Source: Ceratopteris richardii
Lineage: Eukaryota; Streptophyta; Polypodiopsida; Polypodiales; Pteridaceae
Direction of reading: 5' to 3'
DNA length: 64,000 nucleotides
Assembly: GCA_020310875.1 (NCBI GenBank)
Contig: CM035430.1
Location: forward strand, 98,012,366-98,076,365
The translations under genes were made by a program, and so were the position numbers. Of this stretch, positions 11,619 to 22,464 are shown in pieces; the first letter of the stretch is position 1; each line of letters opens with the position of its first letter. The notes beneath the pieces are model-generated. The model was not told the DNA's origin and did no database searches. It was given only the letters and a program-made list of their open reading frames with translations.

Positions 11619-12305
11619 AAGGGTACTCAAAATCAAGGTTTATACTATCCTTATACTTCAGATTTGAACATCAAAATATACTCAGATGCATATTGGGCAG
11701 GTTGTAAGGATGACAGGAGGAGTGCCTCAAGTTATCTTTCTTTTGCAGGTGATAAGCCCATCTCATGGTCTTCCAAGAAGAAACCTACTGTTGCTTTATC
11801 TTCAACAGAGGTAGAATATAGAGAATTAGCCAATGCTACTCAAGAAGCCATATGGATCAAATTGCAATATACAGATTTGGGATTACATTCTAACTCACCA
11901 ATAATTTTTGGTGACAATACTAGTTCTTTACATCTTGCAGCAAATCCTGTCTATCATGCTAGGACCAAGCATATAGAGTTTCACTATCATTATGTGAGAG
12001 AGAAGTTATTGAGCAAGAAGATTCAACTTGCATATGTATCAACCAATATGCAATGTGCAGATTTATTGACTAAGGCACTTGATGGTACTAAACTTTGCAA
12101 GTTTAAAGCTATGATTGGATTGCAGTACATTGGAAGAAGTTATGTCCACATCCACATGAACTACTGCTTATGGTTTTTACCATTAAACTTTTGTAAAAGT
12201 CTTAATGACTTGGAAGAATCTTGTAAAGCCCTCAAACTCGTGGAGTTTGGAGAGATAAAGCTACAAATCATTCTTGGTGGAATATCTCCTAACTTAGAGG
12301 AGACG
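11619..12305 (+). pseudogene. Copia Z RNase H (host of Copia A)
   Basis: The open frame 11613-12311 encodes a Copia RNase H from KGTQNQGLYYPYTSDL through [58 protein letters not shown] and ADLLTKALDGTKL. The DADWAG motif reads DAYWAG, so one conserved Asp is replaced by Tyr. The rest of this element lies left of the window, beyond Copia A. After about 12165 the frame stays open but has no recognisable domain. The junction at 11618/11619 is abrupt, consistent with Copia A inserting into this gene. Confidence 0.88.
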
Positions 12306-12734
12306 TTTTAGGAAATTTTAAGTTTGAAATTGAATTCAAACTTGGAGGCAAAACATCTATATAAAGGATTGTAATCTCGCGGCCATTGTGCCCACATTAC
12401 TGAGCTTAGAGTTGATCATTTGATATAATTGAGAGGCTCACACTATAGTGTACTCCTATCACCATCATTGTGCATCATATTAATGCCAATGATCATGTAC
12501 AACATTGTTACATAATACATTACATTTATGATTACATCTACATTCATCTCTGTCATTGTCACTCTGAATAGTGAACTTGTCTTGCTCATATCTCAATGAT
12601 CTCTCCACCATTTTCAATGTTCTATAGCTCATTGGAACAAGCTTAAAGTCTAATACAATCTTTCAAAGTTTGAAGAAGTTTCATTAAAATCATCTCGAAG
12701 TGGTCACTCGTCATTCTCTATAGATTTCCTAAAA
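12306..12734 (+). repeat. Probable Copia Z 3' LTR
   Basis: A segment of 429 bp bounded by a perfect 11-bp inverted repeat, TTTTAGGAAAT at 12306 and ATTTCCTAAAA at 12724-12734, where Copia LTRs usually begin TGTTAGG and end CCTAACA. It follows the RNase H, is preceded by a purine-rich GAGGAGACG, and contains a TATA-like CTATATAAAGG at about 12356. Only one copy is in the window. Confidence 0.55.
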
Positions 12735-12824
12735 AGTCAAAGGTAAGCTTCTATTTGTTAAAGTGATTGCTCAGAGTATATTCTATCATTTTAAGTGATT
12801 CCACTTGGAATTGTTAGATCTTTA
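12735..12824. other. Flank left of Copia C
   Basis: Ninety bases with no recognised feature, ending in the target CTTTA (12820-12824) that is repeated at 18455-18459. It is therefore continuous with 18455 onward before insertion. Confidence 0.5.
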
Positions 12825-13037
12825 TGTTAGAGTATGATCAATGTCTACCCCTCATGATTGTATGCACATTTTGTAAGGCCCCCTTTATGAGGAGAAGCCA
12901 AGCGTGCATTACCCAATTGATGGGAATCCCAACTTGAATGTTGGATGAAGGTCATATTGGACCATGCAAGATATTATAAGGAAAGGGAGTTACCAGGGTC
13001 CCCAATTGTGGGGTCCGGGGCAGCGGTGAGCAGCCCC

Positions 13038-13105
13038 GGCTGGGGGGTCCAAGGGGGCCAGCGGGCCCCCTGGCTGGGGGGTCCCAGGGGGCCAGCGGGC
13101 CCCCT
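13038..13105 (+). repeat. 34-bp GC-rich tandem pair in Copia C LTR
   Basis: Two adjacent 34-bp units beginning GGCTGGGGGGTCC differ by one base. Each contains GGGGGCC-AGCG-GGCCCCC, a potential 7-bp hairpin stem, and long G runs. Both units are repeated in the 3' LTR at 17950-18017. Base composition contrasts sharply with the AT-rich surroundings. Confidence 0.9.
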
Positions 13106-13145
13106 GGTGGGGGTCCGGGGGCAGCGCCCCCGGCGCGACGATAAA

Positions 13146-13169
13146 GGGAATATTCCATGGAATATTCCC
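13146..13169. promoter_or_regulatory. 24-bp palindrome with heat-shock-element-like pattern
   Basis: A perfect 24-bp inverted repeat whose left arm is GGGAATATTCCA. It holds two GAANNTTC cores separated by CATG, about 135 bp upstream of the TATA box. A plant heat-shock element is alternating nGAAn/nTTCn units. The within-core spacing fits, but the gap between cores is 4 rather than 2. The 3' LTR copy is at 18058-18081. A regulatory role is inference. Confidence 0.5.
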
Positions 13170-13303
13170 TGTCGGAGTCAGAAATCATTTATATTTGTTA
13201 GGTCGGTTCAACCAGTCTAAGCCGTGTATGGCAATTACGCGGGCGGTGGCCGCCCACGCTCTACCGCCCATGTATAGCCGTCCATGGCAGGCCACCCATG
13301 ATC

Positions 13304-13314
13304 CTATATATACA
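13304..13314 (+). promoter_or_regulatory. TATA box of Copia C LTR
   Basis: CTATATATACA sits about 240 bp before the end of the LTR, a usual place for a Copia promoter. The equivalent 3' LTR site is at about 18216-18226. Confidence 0.7.
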
Positions 13315-13542
13315 TGACTTCTGCACTACCTAAGACATTGAGTTGAGCCAGCATACCTCTACCTTGTATCTCCCTATCTAGAGTTGTCTAGATCACCATT
13401 TAAGCTCTACCTTGAGAGCGCACGGGTGGACAACGCCATCATCTTTGTACTTGCTGCTAGTAGAAAATTGTTGATATTCTCCTATATCTGTTATCTTCTC
13501 TGCTATTGCTCCTGTGTTATATTGCGTAACTATTGTCTTACA

Positions 13543-13555
13543 TGGTATCAGAGCT
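13543..13555 (+). other. Copia C primer binding site
   Basis: TGGTATCAGAGCT begins immediately after the 5' LTR and is complementary to initiator Met tRNA. The remaining 80 bp to the start codon form the leader. Confidence 0.95.
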
Positions 13556-13637
13556 GTAAGGTTCGAATAGCTTGAGAAGTATCATTATTTTAGCCTACTA
13601 GCAGACTAGAATATCAGTAGATTATTCGAGTGATTAC

Positions 13638-16600
13638 ATGATGGCTTCATCGTCGAACACTAGTCTTGGTGCTTCACCTAATGTTAATGCTGCACCTATT
13701 CGAATTCGTCCACCTGCATTCACTGAAGGGAAGCTGGATGGAACCAACTATACACTCTGGAAGTTCAAAATTTCTGCAATTTTGGACTCCTATGAATTAC
13801 TTGACACTATCATGGGAACGATGGGATTGGATCCAGAGCCTATACCAGTTGAAGATCCAGCAAATTCAAGATTGATGATTCAGCCAGATCCAGATCTTCT
13901 ACGAGCTTGGAAGAGGCGGAATGCTGATGCATTATGTGCGATTGTCACTAGTGTAAGTGATTCTGTGCTTACTTTAGTTCAACATACTACTAAAGCACAT
14001 GAGGCTTGGGGCATATTGGCTCGACAATATGAGACCAAGAACCACACTAGGATACAGAATTTAGAAAATCAGTTGGCAAATGAAAAGCATTCTGATTCTG
14101 AAAAGGCTGAAGATTTTATCAAACGGATAAATCATCTTCAAGATCAATTGGCTGCAGTTGGTGTTGTTATAACACCAGAAGAGCTAGCTCGAAGATCTGT
14201 ACGTGTTCTTCCAGCAAAGTATGATGGATTAGTAACAGCCCTTAACACTCAGGTAAGGCCAACTCCTCTTACATTTGAAGAGTTTTGTGCCATGCTTTTA
14301 GAAGAAGAGATGCGGCTGAAGAATCGGCAAAGTACAACTGATGCTGCATTCTCAGCAAATGCAAAAGGTAAAGGCTCTTCAGAGGGATCAAAGAAGAAGC
14401 CAAAGAAGAAAAAGTTCACAGGAAGTTGCTTCTATTGTGAAAAGAAAGGCCATGCCATCAAGGATTGCAGAAAGAAGCAAGCTGATGAACGGAATGGGAC
14501 TGTAAAATCATCATGGAAGAACAAAGAGTCTGCAAACAACACAGAGCTGGAACTTTGGGTAGCTATTGAAGAGGTATGTTCATCTGCTCAAGCTCGTGTT
14601 GATGAGCCATGGATTTTAGATAGTGGAGCTTCTCGCCATATGACTAGTAAAAAGGATTGGTATAGTTCCCTAGTGCCTCTGCGGGAATCCATCAATGTAG
14701 TGGTGGGAAACGACTCCAAGTGTCCAGCTGAAGGAACTAGAACCATCTCTTTTATCACTTCTCCAGGTGTTGAGAAAAAGTTATCCGATGTTCTCTATGT
14801 ACCTACACTCAAAAGAAATTTGTTGTCAGTTTCTGCAATAACAGATCGTGGACTCGAAGTTCACTTCAATAAGAGTGGTGCGGAAATCATGGATTCATCA
14901 GGTAATGTTGTAGGTAAAGGCACACGACGGGATAACTTGTATGAGTTAAGTGCTTTAACTGCTACAGAAGATAAAGATGTAAGCAGGTTATGGCACCAAC
15001 GATTTGGGCATCTCGGATTTGCAGTTTTGAAGGAGATGCAACGAACAGGGATGGTTGCTCATTTGCCTGCATTTTCAGAGTTGCAGGAACCTTGTGAAGC
15101 TTGTATGATGGGCAAGCAACAACGAAAGGCATTTCCAAGAGAGACCAGCAATCGATCTCAAGCTCCTCTAGAGTTGGTACATGCTAATCTCTGCGGTAAA
15201 ATGTCTACACCTGCTTTAGGAGGATCTTTCTACTTCTTGCTGTTAGTCGACGATTATAGTAGAAAGATGTGGGTTTATTTCATTCGAGAGAAGGCTGATG
15301 CTTTTGAAAAATTTAAAGCGTGGCATAAGTATGTAGAAAGTGAATCAGGAAGGAAACTGAAGAAATTTAGAACAGATAGAGGAGGTGAATTCTTGTCAAC
15401 AGAATTCAACAATTACTGTAAGGAGCATGGTGTGAAAAGGCAACTTACCACAGCTCATACACCTCAACAAAATGGCGTTGTTGAGCGCAGGAACAGGACA
15501 GTAGTTGAAATGGCTTGTTGTATGTTAAAGGCTCAAGACATGCCTGATTCATTCTGGGCAGAAGCAGTCAATACAGCAGTCTACATCCTCAATCGAAGCT
15601 ACACAAAAGCTCTGAAGGGGATGACTCCTCAAGAAGCATATTCTGGTAAAAAGCCTTTAATTTTGCATTTCAGAATTTTTGGTTGTTTCTGTTATGCACA
15701 TATTCCTGATTCAACAAGATCAAAGTTGGATTCAAAAAGCAAAAAGTGTGTCTTCCTAGGATATAGTGAAGAGTCTAAAGCATACAGGTTATGGGATCCT
15801 GAGGCAAGGAAGATTTTTGTCAGCCGAGATGTGGTGTTTGATGAACGACCACACTTAGTAGAAGATAAAGGTAAATCTACTATCTCATCAAACGGAGAAA
15901 TATCTCACCTTGTGTCTATCAAAAGACAGGTTAAAGTTGAGGAGGAGGAAACATTTGATGGAGAAATTTCCTCAATAAAAAGCCAACCAATTGTAGCTGC
16001 ACAGCGTAAGCCACTACCGAAGTGGGCACAACAGCTCTTTGATGATCACAATCCACATGTAGATGCACCAGAATCATCATCGGATGGATTACAAAGATCA
16101 AAGAGAATAGAGGAGCAAAGAAGAGCCTCAGAACACATTGTTAACATGGCTCTAATGGCAGATATCATGGGATCGATAAAGGAACCTACCACCATTGAAG
16201 AAGCCATTGATGATCCAGATTGGAGAGCGGCAATGCAGTCTGAGTATGATAGTATACTCAAAAATGATACATGGGATCTAGTCGACTTGCCGCCAAAGAA
16301 GAAGGTAATAGGTACTAAATGGATTTGGAAAGCTAAGTATAAAGCTGATGGAACATTAGAAAAGTATAAGGCACGATTAGTTGCACAGGGTTTTTCACAG
16401 ATTGAAGGATTTGATGTTCAAGAAACTTTTGCACCAACAGCACGCATGACAACTATTCGGACGGTACTTGCAGTAGCTGCACAAAAGTCTTGGCCTATTT
16501 TCCAGATGGATGTCAAATCTGCATTTTTGAATGGTCACCTCAAGGAGGAGGTATATGTATCTCAACCACCAGGTTTTGAGGTGCCCAATTCAGAAAATAA

Positions 16601-17708
16601 AGTTTGCAGGTTGAAGAAAGCTTTGTATGGACTTAAGCAAGCTCCACGGGCTTGGTACCAACGAATTGATCATTTTTTCAAAAATATGGGTTTTGAAAGA
16701 AGTACTTCTGATGCTAACTTGTATGTAACGAAAAGGGATAGCAAGCTAGTTGTTGTCATTGTATATGTAGATGATTTGATCATTACAGGAGATCATCAGG
16801 AACTCATCAATCAAACTCGGATCAGCTTGGGAACTGAGTTTGAAATGACAGACTTAGGTCTACTCCATTTTTGTCTGGGAATTGAAGTATGGCAAAGGAA
16901 GGATGGCATTTTCATCTCACAACAAAAATATTCCAAAGAAATTCTCAAGGCATTTGGAATGATGGACTGCAAACCAACTAGCACACCTATGGAGGTAAAT
17001 CATAAGCTATCTATGGATGATAACATGCCTGATGTAGATGCTAAGAAGTATAGGAAGCTCGTTGGAAGTCTTATTTTTCTGTGCAACACTAGACCAGACA
17101 TTTGCTATGCTGTTGGAGTGTTAAGCAGGTTTTCCAACAAACCTAAGGAGAGTCACTGGAATGCTGGAATGCGAATTCTAAGGTACATTGCAGGAACCTT
17201 GGATTTTGGTATTTTGTATACCACAAGTGATACACTCCAAGGATATTGTGATTCAGATTGGGCTGGAGATTGTGATTCTAGAAAATCAGTTTCTGGATAT
17301 TGTTTCTCACTTGGTTCAGGAATATTTTCTTGGGTAAGTAGGAAGCAACCAACTCTCGCACTCTCCTCCACTGAAGCAGAGTACAAAGCAGCTTGTTTTG
17401 CTTCTTGTGAGGCAGTCTGGTTAAGGAGAATTCTTGCAGATATAGGCTTTCCATCAAATATGCCAATTGTACTCAAGTGTGATAATCAAAGTTGTATGGC
17501 TATTGCAAAGAACCCAGTATTTCATGCTCGCACCAAGCACATAGAAGTACAGTACCATTACATTCGTGAGCTAATTGAAGATGAAATTGTGGAGCTAGAA
17601 TATTGCCCAACAGAGGCAAATTGTGCTGACATATTCACTAAAGCACTTGGAAGAGAGCAGCTCAACAAGCATCTTCAACAGATGGGCATAGGACCGAGAC
17701 CTACTTGA
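13638..17708 (+). CDS. Copia C gag-pol polyprotein
   Basis: A single 1356-residue frame; the ATG at 13638 is followed directly by a second ATG. Order: UBN2-type Gag (about 30-240); zinc knuckle [14 protein letters not shown] (C264, C267, H272, C277); retropepsin [12 protein letters not shown] (D328); GAG-pre-integrase [11 protein letters not shown] and [10 protein letters not shown]; integrase; RT with [25 protein letters not shown] and [10 protein letters not shown] (D1045, D1046); RNase H with [18 protein letters not shown] and [16 protein letters not shown]. In integrase the second and third catalytic residues are D580 (RTDRGGEF) and E616 (GVVERRN), 35 residues apart. The first position reads HANLCGKM, Asn517 where the family has Asp. 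PR, RT and RH look intact; integration by this copy's own enzyme is doubtful. Confidence 0.97.
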   Translation: MMASSSNTSLGASPNVNAAPIRIRPPAFTEGKLDGTNYTLWKFKISAILDSYELLDTIMGTMGLDPEPIPVEDPANSRLMIQPDPDLLRAWKRRNADALCAIVTSVSDSVLTLVQHTTKAHEAWGILARQYETKNHTRIQNLENQLANEKHSDSEKAEDFIKRINHLQDQLAAVGVVITPEELARRSVRVLPAKYDGLVTALNTQVRPTPLTFEEFCAMLLEEEMRLKNRQSTTDAAFSANAKGKGSSEGSKKKPKKKKFTGSCFYCEKKGHAIKDCRKKQADERNGTVKSSWKNKESANNTELELWVAIEEVCSSAQARVDEPWILDSGASRHMTSKKDWYSSLVPLRESINVVVGNDSKCPAEGTRTISFITSPGVEKKLSDVLYVPTLKRNLLSVSAITDRGLEVHFNKSGAEIMDSSGNVVGKGTRRDNLYELSALTATEDKDVSRLWHQRFGHLGFAVLKEMQRTGMVAHLPAFSELQEPCEACMMGKQQRKAFPRETSNRSQAPLELVHANLCGKMSTPALGGSFYFLLLVDDYSRKMWVYFIREKADAFEKFKAWHKYVESESGRKLKKFRTDRGGEFLSTEFNNYCKEHGVKRQLTTAHTPQQNGVVERRNRTVVEMACCMLKAQDMPDSFWAEAVNTAVYILNRSYTKALKGMTPQEAYSGKKPLILHFRIFGCFCYAHIPDSTRSKLDSKSKKCVFLGYSEESKAYRLWDPEARKIFVSRDVVFDERPHLVEDKGKSTISSNGEISHLVSIKRQVKVEEEETFDGEISSIKSQPIVAAQRKPLPKWAQQLFDDHNPHVDAPESSSDGLQRSKRIEEQRRASEHIVNMALMADIMGSIKEPTTIEEAIDDPDWRAAMQSEYDSILKNDTWDLVDLPPKKKVIGTKWIWKAKYKADGTLEKYKARLVAQGFSQIEGFDVQETFAPTARMTTIRTVLAVAAQKSWPIFQMDVKSAFLNGHLKEEVYVSQPPGFEVPNSENKVCRLKKALYGLKQAPRAWYQRIDHFFKNMGFERSTSDANLYVTKRDSKLVVVIVYVDDLIITGDHQELINQTRISLGTEFEMTDLGLLHFCLGIEVWQRKDGIFISQQKYSKEILKAFGMMDCKPTSTPMEVNHKLSMDDNMPDVDAKKYRKLVGSLIFLCNTRPDICYAVGVLSRFSNKPKESHWNAGMRILRYIAGTLDFGILYTTSDTLQGYCDSDWAGDCDSRKSVSGYCFSLGSGIFSWVSRKQPTLALSSTEAEYKAACFASCEAVWLRRILADIGFPSNMPIVLKCDNQSCMAIAKNPVFHARTKHIEVQYHYIRELIEDEIVELEYCPTEANCADIFTKALGREQLNKHLQQMGIGPRPT

Positions 17709-17727
17709 TTTATCATCGGTAAACATT

Positions 17728-17736
17728 GAGGGGGGG
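17728..17736 (+). other. Copia C polypurine tract
   Basis: GAGGGGGGG-type run directly upstream of the 3' LTR start TGTTAG, 20 bp after the polyprotein stop. Confidence 0.88.
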
Positions 17737-18454
17737 TGTTAGAGTATGATCAATGTCTACCCCTCATGATTGTATGCACATTTTGTAAGGCCCCCTTTAT
17801 GAGGAGAAGCCAAGCGTGCATTACCCAATTGATGGGAATCCCAACTTGAATGTTGGATGAAGGTCATATTGGACCATGTAAGATATTATAAGGAAAGGGA
17901 GTTACCAGGGTCCCCAATTGTGGGGTCCGGGGCAGCGGTGAGCAGCCCCGGCTGGGGGGTCCAAGGGGGCCAGCGGGCCCCCTGGCTGGGGGGTCCCAGG
18001 GGGCCAGCGGGCCCCCTGGTGGGGGTCCGGGGGCAGCGCCCCCGGCGCGACGGTAAAGGGAATATTCCATGGAATATTCCCTGTCGGAGTCAGAAATCAT
18101 TTATATTTGTTAGGTCGGTTCAACCAGTCTAAGCCGTGTATGGCAATTACGCGGGCGGTGGCCGCCCACGCTCTACCGCCCATGTATAGCCGTCCATGGC
18201 AGGCCACCCATGATCCTATATATACATGACTTCTGCACTACCTAAGACATTGAGTTGAGCCAGCATACCTCTACCTTGTATCTCCCTATCTAGAGTTGTC
18301 TAGATCACCATTTAAGCTCTACCTTGAGAGCGCACGGGTGGACAACGCCATCATCTTTGTACTTGCTGCTAGTAGAAAATTGTTCAGATTCTCCTATATC
18401 TGTTATCTTCTCTGCTATTGCTCCTGTGTTATATTGCGTAACTATTGTCTTACA
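17737..18454 (+). repeat. Copia C 3' LTR
   Basis: A 718-bp copy of 12825-13542. The visible differences are C/T near 12966 versus 17878, A/G in GACGATAAAG versus GACGGTAAAG, and two bases in TTGTTGATATT versus TTGTTCAGATT. Confidence 0.97.
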
Positions 18455-19301
18455 CTTTAAGCTAATTAGATAACCTCAAAAGGAAAGTTTCTAATTGCTA
18501 CTATAATATGAGTACTGAGCAAAATTTCCAGCAGGTATCAAGACTAAAATAGCAACTTTTTGGTCATAAGCTAGTTACAAGCTTATCTGACTTGATCAAA
18601 GTGTTTGAAGAATCATCTCCAAAGTACATAGGCACTTATTTAGTATAATTGGAAATCTAAAAGGGCCTACAACGCAACTCTGAAGTAAAATAGGGTTGGT
18701 ACAAAGCAGGGATAGCAGTACGAACTCATTTCTTGAGGTGTCCATCCATCTTTCCCAACATATATGTCAAATTTTCAAAGGAAAACCCTATAAAATAGTG
18801 ATTTAGATCACCAAAAACGATTTTAAATATCATTTCACATTTTTTCAACTCCATTTTGTTCAAGCCAAGAAGTCCTTGAGCTTGAGGAGTTTTAGAAGTA
18901 CCCACATAAAAATTTTCATGATTTTTAGACTCTATTTGAGCCCCCAAATAAGCCCTAGAACCTAATCTTTAACTAGCCCAAACACTAGGTCTAGAGAGGC
19001 CCAAAACTATTCAAAAAATTATTAAAAAGCCTAAAGAACTCATTTGTTTAGGTTGGCTTATTAGAGATTGAAGTTTTATAAGAGAGTTCTTTGGTAATAG
19101 AAAGCTCTCCATTGTTCCTCTTTTTGTTCCTACCTTGTGTGCGCATGTGTGTGTATGTGTGTGCATGCTTGTGTGCTTCTAAATCACACACTTGTGCCTT
19201 CACTTGCTCATGGTCTTCATACGAGTCTTCACATGTCCACGGATTGACACTTATGAGGTGGATCTCTTCACATTGGTACTTACCATTGTGCTAGAGTGAC
19301 A
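18455..19301 (+). repeat. Gypsy B 5' LTR (start not located)
   Basis: No gene is seen. The right border is taken at GTGACA (19301), because a tRNA-Asp-type primer site follows after a 6-base spacer, as in Gypsy C. The left border cannot be placed: the sequence continues left through the Copia C target and possibly to 12735, and the second LTR copy is outside the window. A (GT)n-like run lies at 19136-19170. Confidence 0.5.
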
Positions 19302-19307
19302 CCAAAT

Positions 19308-19327
19308 TTGGCACCGTTGCCAGGGAT
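19308..19327 (+). other. Gypsy B primer binding site (tRNA-Asp type)
   Basis: TTGGCACCGTTGCCAGGGAT differs by one base in its first 13 positions from TGGCGCCGTTGCC, the complement of the plant tRNA-Asp(GUC) 3' end. Gypsy C has the unmutated version at 56860-56873. The G-to-A difference is at a CpG. Confidence 0.8.
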
Positions 19328-19739
19328 AGAACTTTGAAGATGAGCCTTGTGACGGTAAGACATAGAGTAGTGATGTTGGAAGGTTAAAAATATTCATTTT
19401 CCGTTCAATTTTTGATTTTTTCTCCACCCTCATCATCATCACCATCTTCTCCCATCCTTAGCCTCTTTCCACCTCATTTTTTCATTTCATGCCTCTTTGA
19501 TGAGTCTAGAGAGGGTTTAGAGTTAAAGAGTGGAGGAAATACCAAGCTTTGCACTCTCAGAACACCAGAAATCTAATGAACACTCCTACAGTGTGAAACG
19601 ACCTGCAACAAGTATTGTGAGTGTTGTATCATGAGTTTGGAGAGAGATTTTGCATCCACATGCACATAGGGGTGACAATGAGGGCACACGGTGCACATAT
19701 TTGGAGAAATTTTTGAATTTCGACTTCACAAGGTCCACG

Positions 19740-20470
19740 TATCATGACCGGTTGAATTCAAGTATTGTGATATCACAATTCCCATGTGTCACAATACTTG
19801 GAAAGTATCGTGTATTGTGATACCTCATACTCCTGGTGTATCATGATACTTTTCAAGTATCATGTACCACCAGGTTGAGTATCACAATCTTTCCTAGGTA
19901 TCGTGTATCATGACCGTCCAGTATTGTGTATTGTGATACTTCACAAGTATCCTGACATCGTCGGGTTGAGTATTGTGACGAGCAAGCATCATGTATCGCT
20001 AATTCTTCATAAGCATTGTGTATCATGAGAAGGTTGGTATCGTATCGTCAACTATAGTTATCATGTATTGTGGAAAAATCAAGTATCGTATCGTGAAGAC
20101 CCAAGTATCGTGTATCGTGATCAAGTTCAAGTATCGTGTATCAAGTATCGTCGCACTATCAACTATTGTGTATCATGTGATCTCAAGTATCATATTGGGA
20201 AAATTTGGTATCACGTATTGTTACACACTCGAGTATCATTTATCGTGGTGAAGCTAGGTATCGTATCATGAGGATAAGTATTGTGTATCATGGTCCGTTC
20301 TTGTATTGTATCGTGCAAGCTTATATCATGTATCGTGCTGATATCAAGTATAGAATTTTGAAGTTCCAAGTATCGCCGATCAAGTATCATATCGTGGAAG
20401 ATCAAGTATCATGTAGTGCTTGCTTTGAAGTATCATGTATCACGTGAAGAGATTGGCATCGTGTATCGTG
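19740..20470 (+). repeat. Gypsy B leader array of GTATCGTGTATCGTGA-like units
   Basis: About 730 bp packed with degenerate short units around ATCGTGTATCG, including ATCATGTATCA, ATTGTGTATTGTGA and AAGTATCGTGTATCG, many separated by AAGT or GAAG spacers. The unit is nearly self-complementary around GTAT...ATAC. It lies between the primer site and the gag start (20762). Short Tyr/Ser/Val-rich open frames over it are not genes. Gypsy C has the same array in the same place and orientation (55515-56545). Confidence 0.85.
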
Positions 20471-20761
20471 CAATTTTGGAGTTAAATTGGGTATTTATTT
20501 CAAGCAATTGAGGTGTCTTGGATCCCTATAGAGATCATGTTTTCTTGTTTTGACCCCCAAGAGCTTCATTTGACATAACGTTTTCAGCTAAAATCCATTT
20601 TTTGAGCTCTATAGTGTGTTGGAAAGCTCGTTTTGAATCACACATGGCCTTGGTTGGGATTCGGATTGAAGTTGACCTTCCAGTGGGATTAGGAAGCCAA
20701 GGGGGCTCCAAAGGATTTTGAGCAATACAAAGGGGAAAATTGGGACTAGTAGACAAAGCCT

Positions 20762-22452
20762 ATGAACCTTAGATCTGGTAGAACTCAAGGCCGTGATAGA
20801 CAAAGATTAGATCTTCTGAGGCTACTGTCAACCATACAGCTAGGTCGTGGGCTCAAAAACTTAGTGGTTATCCCTACGTGCTAAGTTCGGAAACAAATGA
20901 TTCAAAAATGTCTTACAACATGGAAAGTCCCACATGTAGCTCAAGCATTGCCTATTTACAAACACCAAAAGGTCTGTATAAGATGCAGTTGGAATACATT
21001 AGGACCAACTGATTAGGTGCACACATCTATGATGATGTATGAGGTGATCAATTATCCAACTCAAAAATCCCGATCAACCCTTTGGACTTGAACACCCAGT
21101 GGTTAAATTCGAAGAGGGTTCTTATATTGACAAGCAAGGAACCATGTATATGGTTACTAGCTTACCAGATAGGACATATGAGTTTGGAAATGTCATTCTC
21201 AAGAATGAGATAAGAGACCTAGAGCAAGGAGACCTAGGATGAGAATCCAAGACTCCTTGAGGCAACTCTATCTTGACTAGAGTGATTATCGCAAGTGGAT
21301 TCCCCAAGACAACAAAAGCATAGAACTTTTCTTGAATAGAGAAACAGAGGAAGATTTTTGGAGATTCTAGCTAGATCAACTTAGAAAAATAAGCAGAGTC
21401 ACCATCTACGAGTTCAAAGGTCTGGAGATAGCATGCAAAGTTGTCTATCTGGATAACACATCGGAGAGAATGTTCTTGGTATCAAAGCATGACAGGCATG
21501 CATACACTTGGCAAGGTGAATTGATTTTCCCTCCATCAAGATCTAATGTTTCCCATGGCCTCCAAGGACCAAGATCATCCCAGGCTCATGAAACCTAGAG
21601 GGAAAGAGCTAGAGAGAGACCTAAAGTGAGCTTTGCAAACCCCTTAGGTAGAGACATATTAGGATTTGAAAGTGAAAGGCCTGAAAGAGAGAGACAAAGA
21701 GAACATAGGCATCAAAGAGATGAACATGATTTTCTATTGCCCAGACCCCGAAAATATAGAAGAACCCTTAGACCCTCTCAAGTGGTCAAGAAAATAAAAA
21801 ACTACTTTGATGGGTCAGGAGATCCGTATGATAATGTGGCCAAGTTCAAACAAATGTTAAGAGCTGAACATGTCCAGGACTTGTTCACCCAGTTTGAGAC
21901 ATTTGGTTTGACCCTCAAGGGTACTTCCTTAGCTTGGTTTCAGCCCCTAAACAATCACAATTACCGAGATATAGGTCAACTACTAGAAGCATTCATTGTA
22001 GAATTTTCCAAGAGTGACATTAGGCATAACACATCATCCTTTGATCAACAGCTTCAAGTAGACACCCCAAGAAACACTTCGGCTAGCTAGACGTAGATCT
22101 AAACAATATGTGGAGAGATGTCCCACACCTAAATTCGTGTTTTTAGGTGGGCTTCTAAGCAAGAAACTTAGATCATGTGTATATCTCAAGGAGTCGATCA
22201 CGTAAGATCAATGCTTGAGAATTTGTATTGAGATAGAAGACAAGTTGGGTGAGGAGTTAGAATTGTGCCAAGCTTTGTAAGGATTCTGATAATTCTACTA
22301 GTCATACTTCCAAATCCTCCACTAAGATAGATGCGATAGCTAAGAAAGTCGTAAGAAAGCTAGGAGAAAAAAAACCTAGGATCACCTCGTGGAAGTGGTG
22401 TTATAATTGCAGAGGTGACCACATGGCTAACGTATGCCCAATACAAAACTAG
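20762..22452 (+). pseudogene. Gypsy B gag, N-terminal part, broken
   Basis: The start codon at 20762 gives MNLRSGRTQG, matching the Gypsy C Gag start MNLRSGRTLG. The clearest homology is 21626-22090: RRTLRPSQVVKKIKNYFDGSGDPYDNVAKF, RAEHVQDLFTQFETFGLTLKGTSLAWFQPL, which is a Ty3/Gypsy retrotrans-gag domain. After a stop at 22088 the frame decays but still shows a knuckle CYNCRGDHMANVC (CX2CX3HX4C) at about 22399-22437. Multiple stops occur. It is interrupted at 22452 by Copia E and resumes at 33988; the target ACTAG is duplicated. Confidence 0.88.
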
Positions 22453-22464
22453 TGTTGTGTTTAC

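Larger units (their letters stand above)
12825..13542 (+). repeat. Copia C 5' LTR
   Basis: A 718-bp LTR with an unusual middle. It has a GC-rich island of about 12995-13138 containing a 34-bp tandem pair (13038-13071 and 13072-13105), a 24-bp perfect palindrome (13146-13169) and a TATA box at 13304-13314. Short Gly/Pro-rich open frames here are by-products of base composition. Confidence 0.97.
12825..18454 (+). mobile_element. Copia C, young complete LTR retrotransposon
   Basis: A 5630-bp Ty1/Copia element with two 718-bp LTRs (12825-13542 and 17737-18454) starting TGTTAGAG and ending TCTTACA. By eye they differ at only about four positions. The CTTTA duplication is perfect at both ends. The primer site TGGTATCAGAGCT (13543-13555) directly follows the 5' LTR, and the polypurine tract GAGGGGGG (17728-17736) directly precedes the 3' LTR. 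A single uninterrupted polyprotein fills the interior. It is the most recent structurally complete insertion here, although one integrase catalytic residue is altered. Confidence 0.98.

Noticed and set aside
12945..13220. Gly/Pro-rich open frames on both strands in the Copia C LTR, repeated at 17857-18132
   Set aside because: They arise from the GC-rich tandem repeats in non-coding LTR and are present identically in both LTRs.
18455..19301. Assigning this stretch to the Gypsy C LTR family
   Set aside because: By eye there are no shared blocks with 40871-41747 apart from a similar position before a tRNA-Asp site, so it is kept as the LTR of a separate element.
20018..20447. Overlapping Tyr/Ser/Val-rich frames suggesting a repetitive protein
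   Set aside because: They are translations of the ATCGTGTATCG leader array of Gypsy B. All frames give similar low-complexity peptides.
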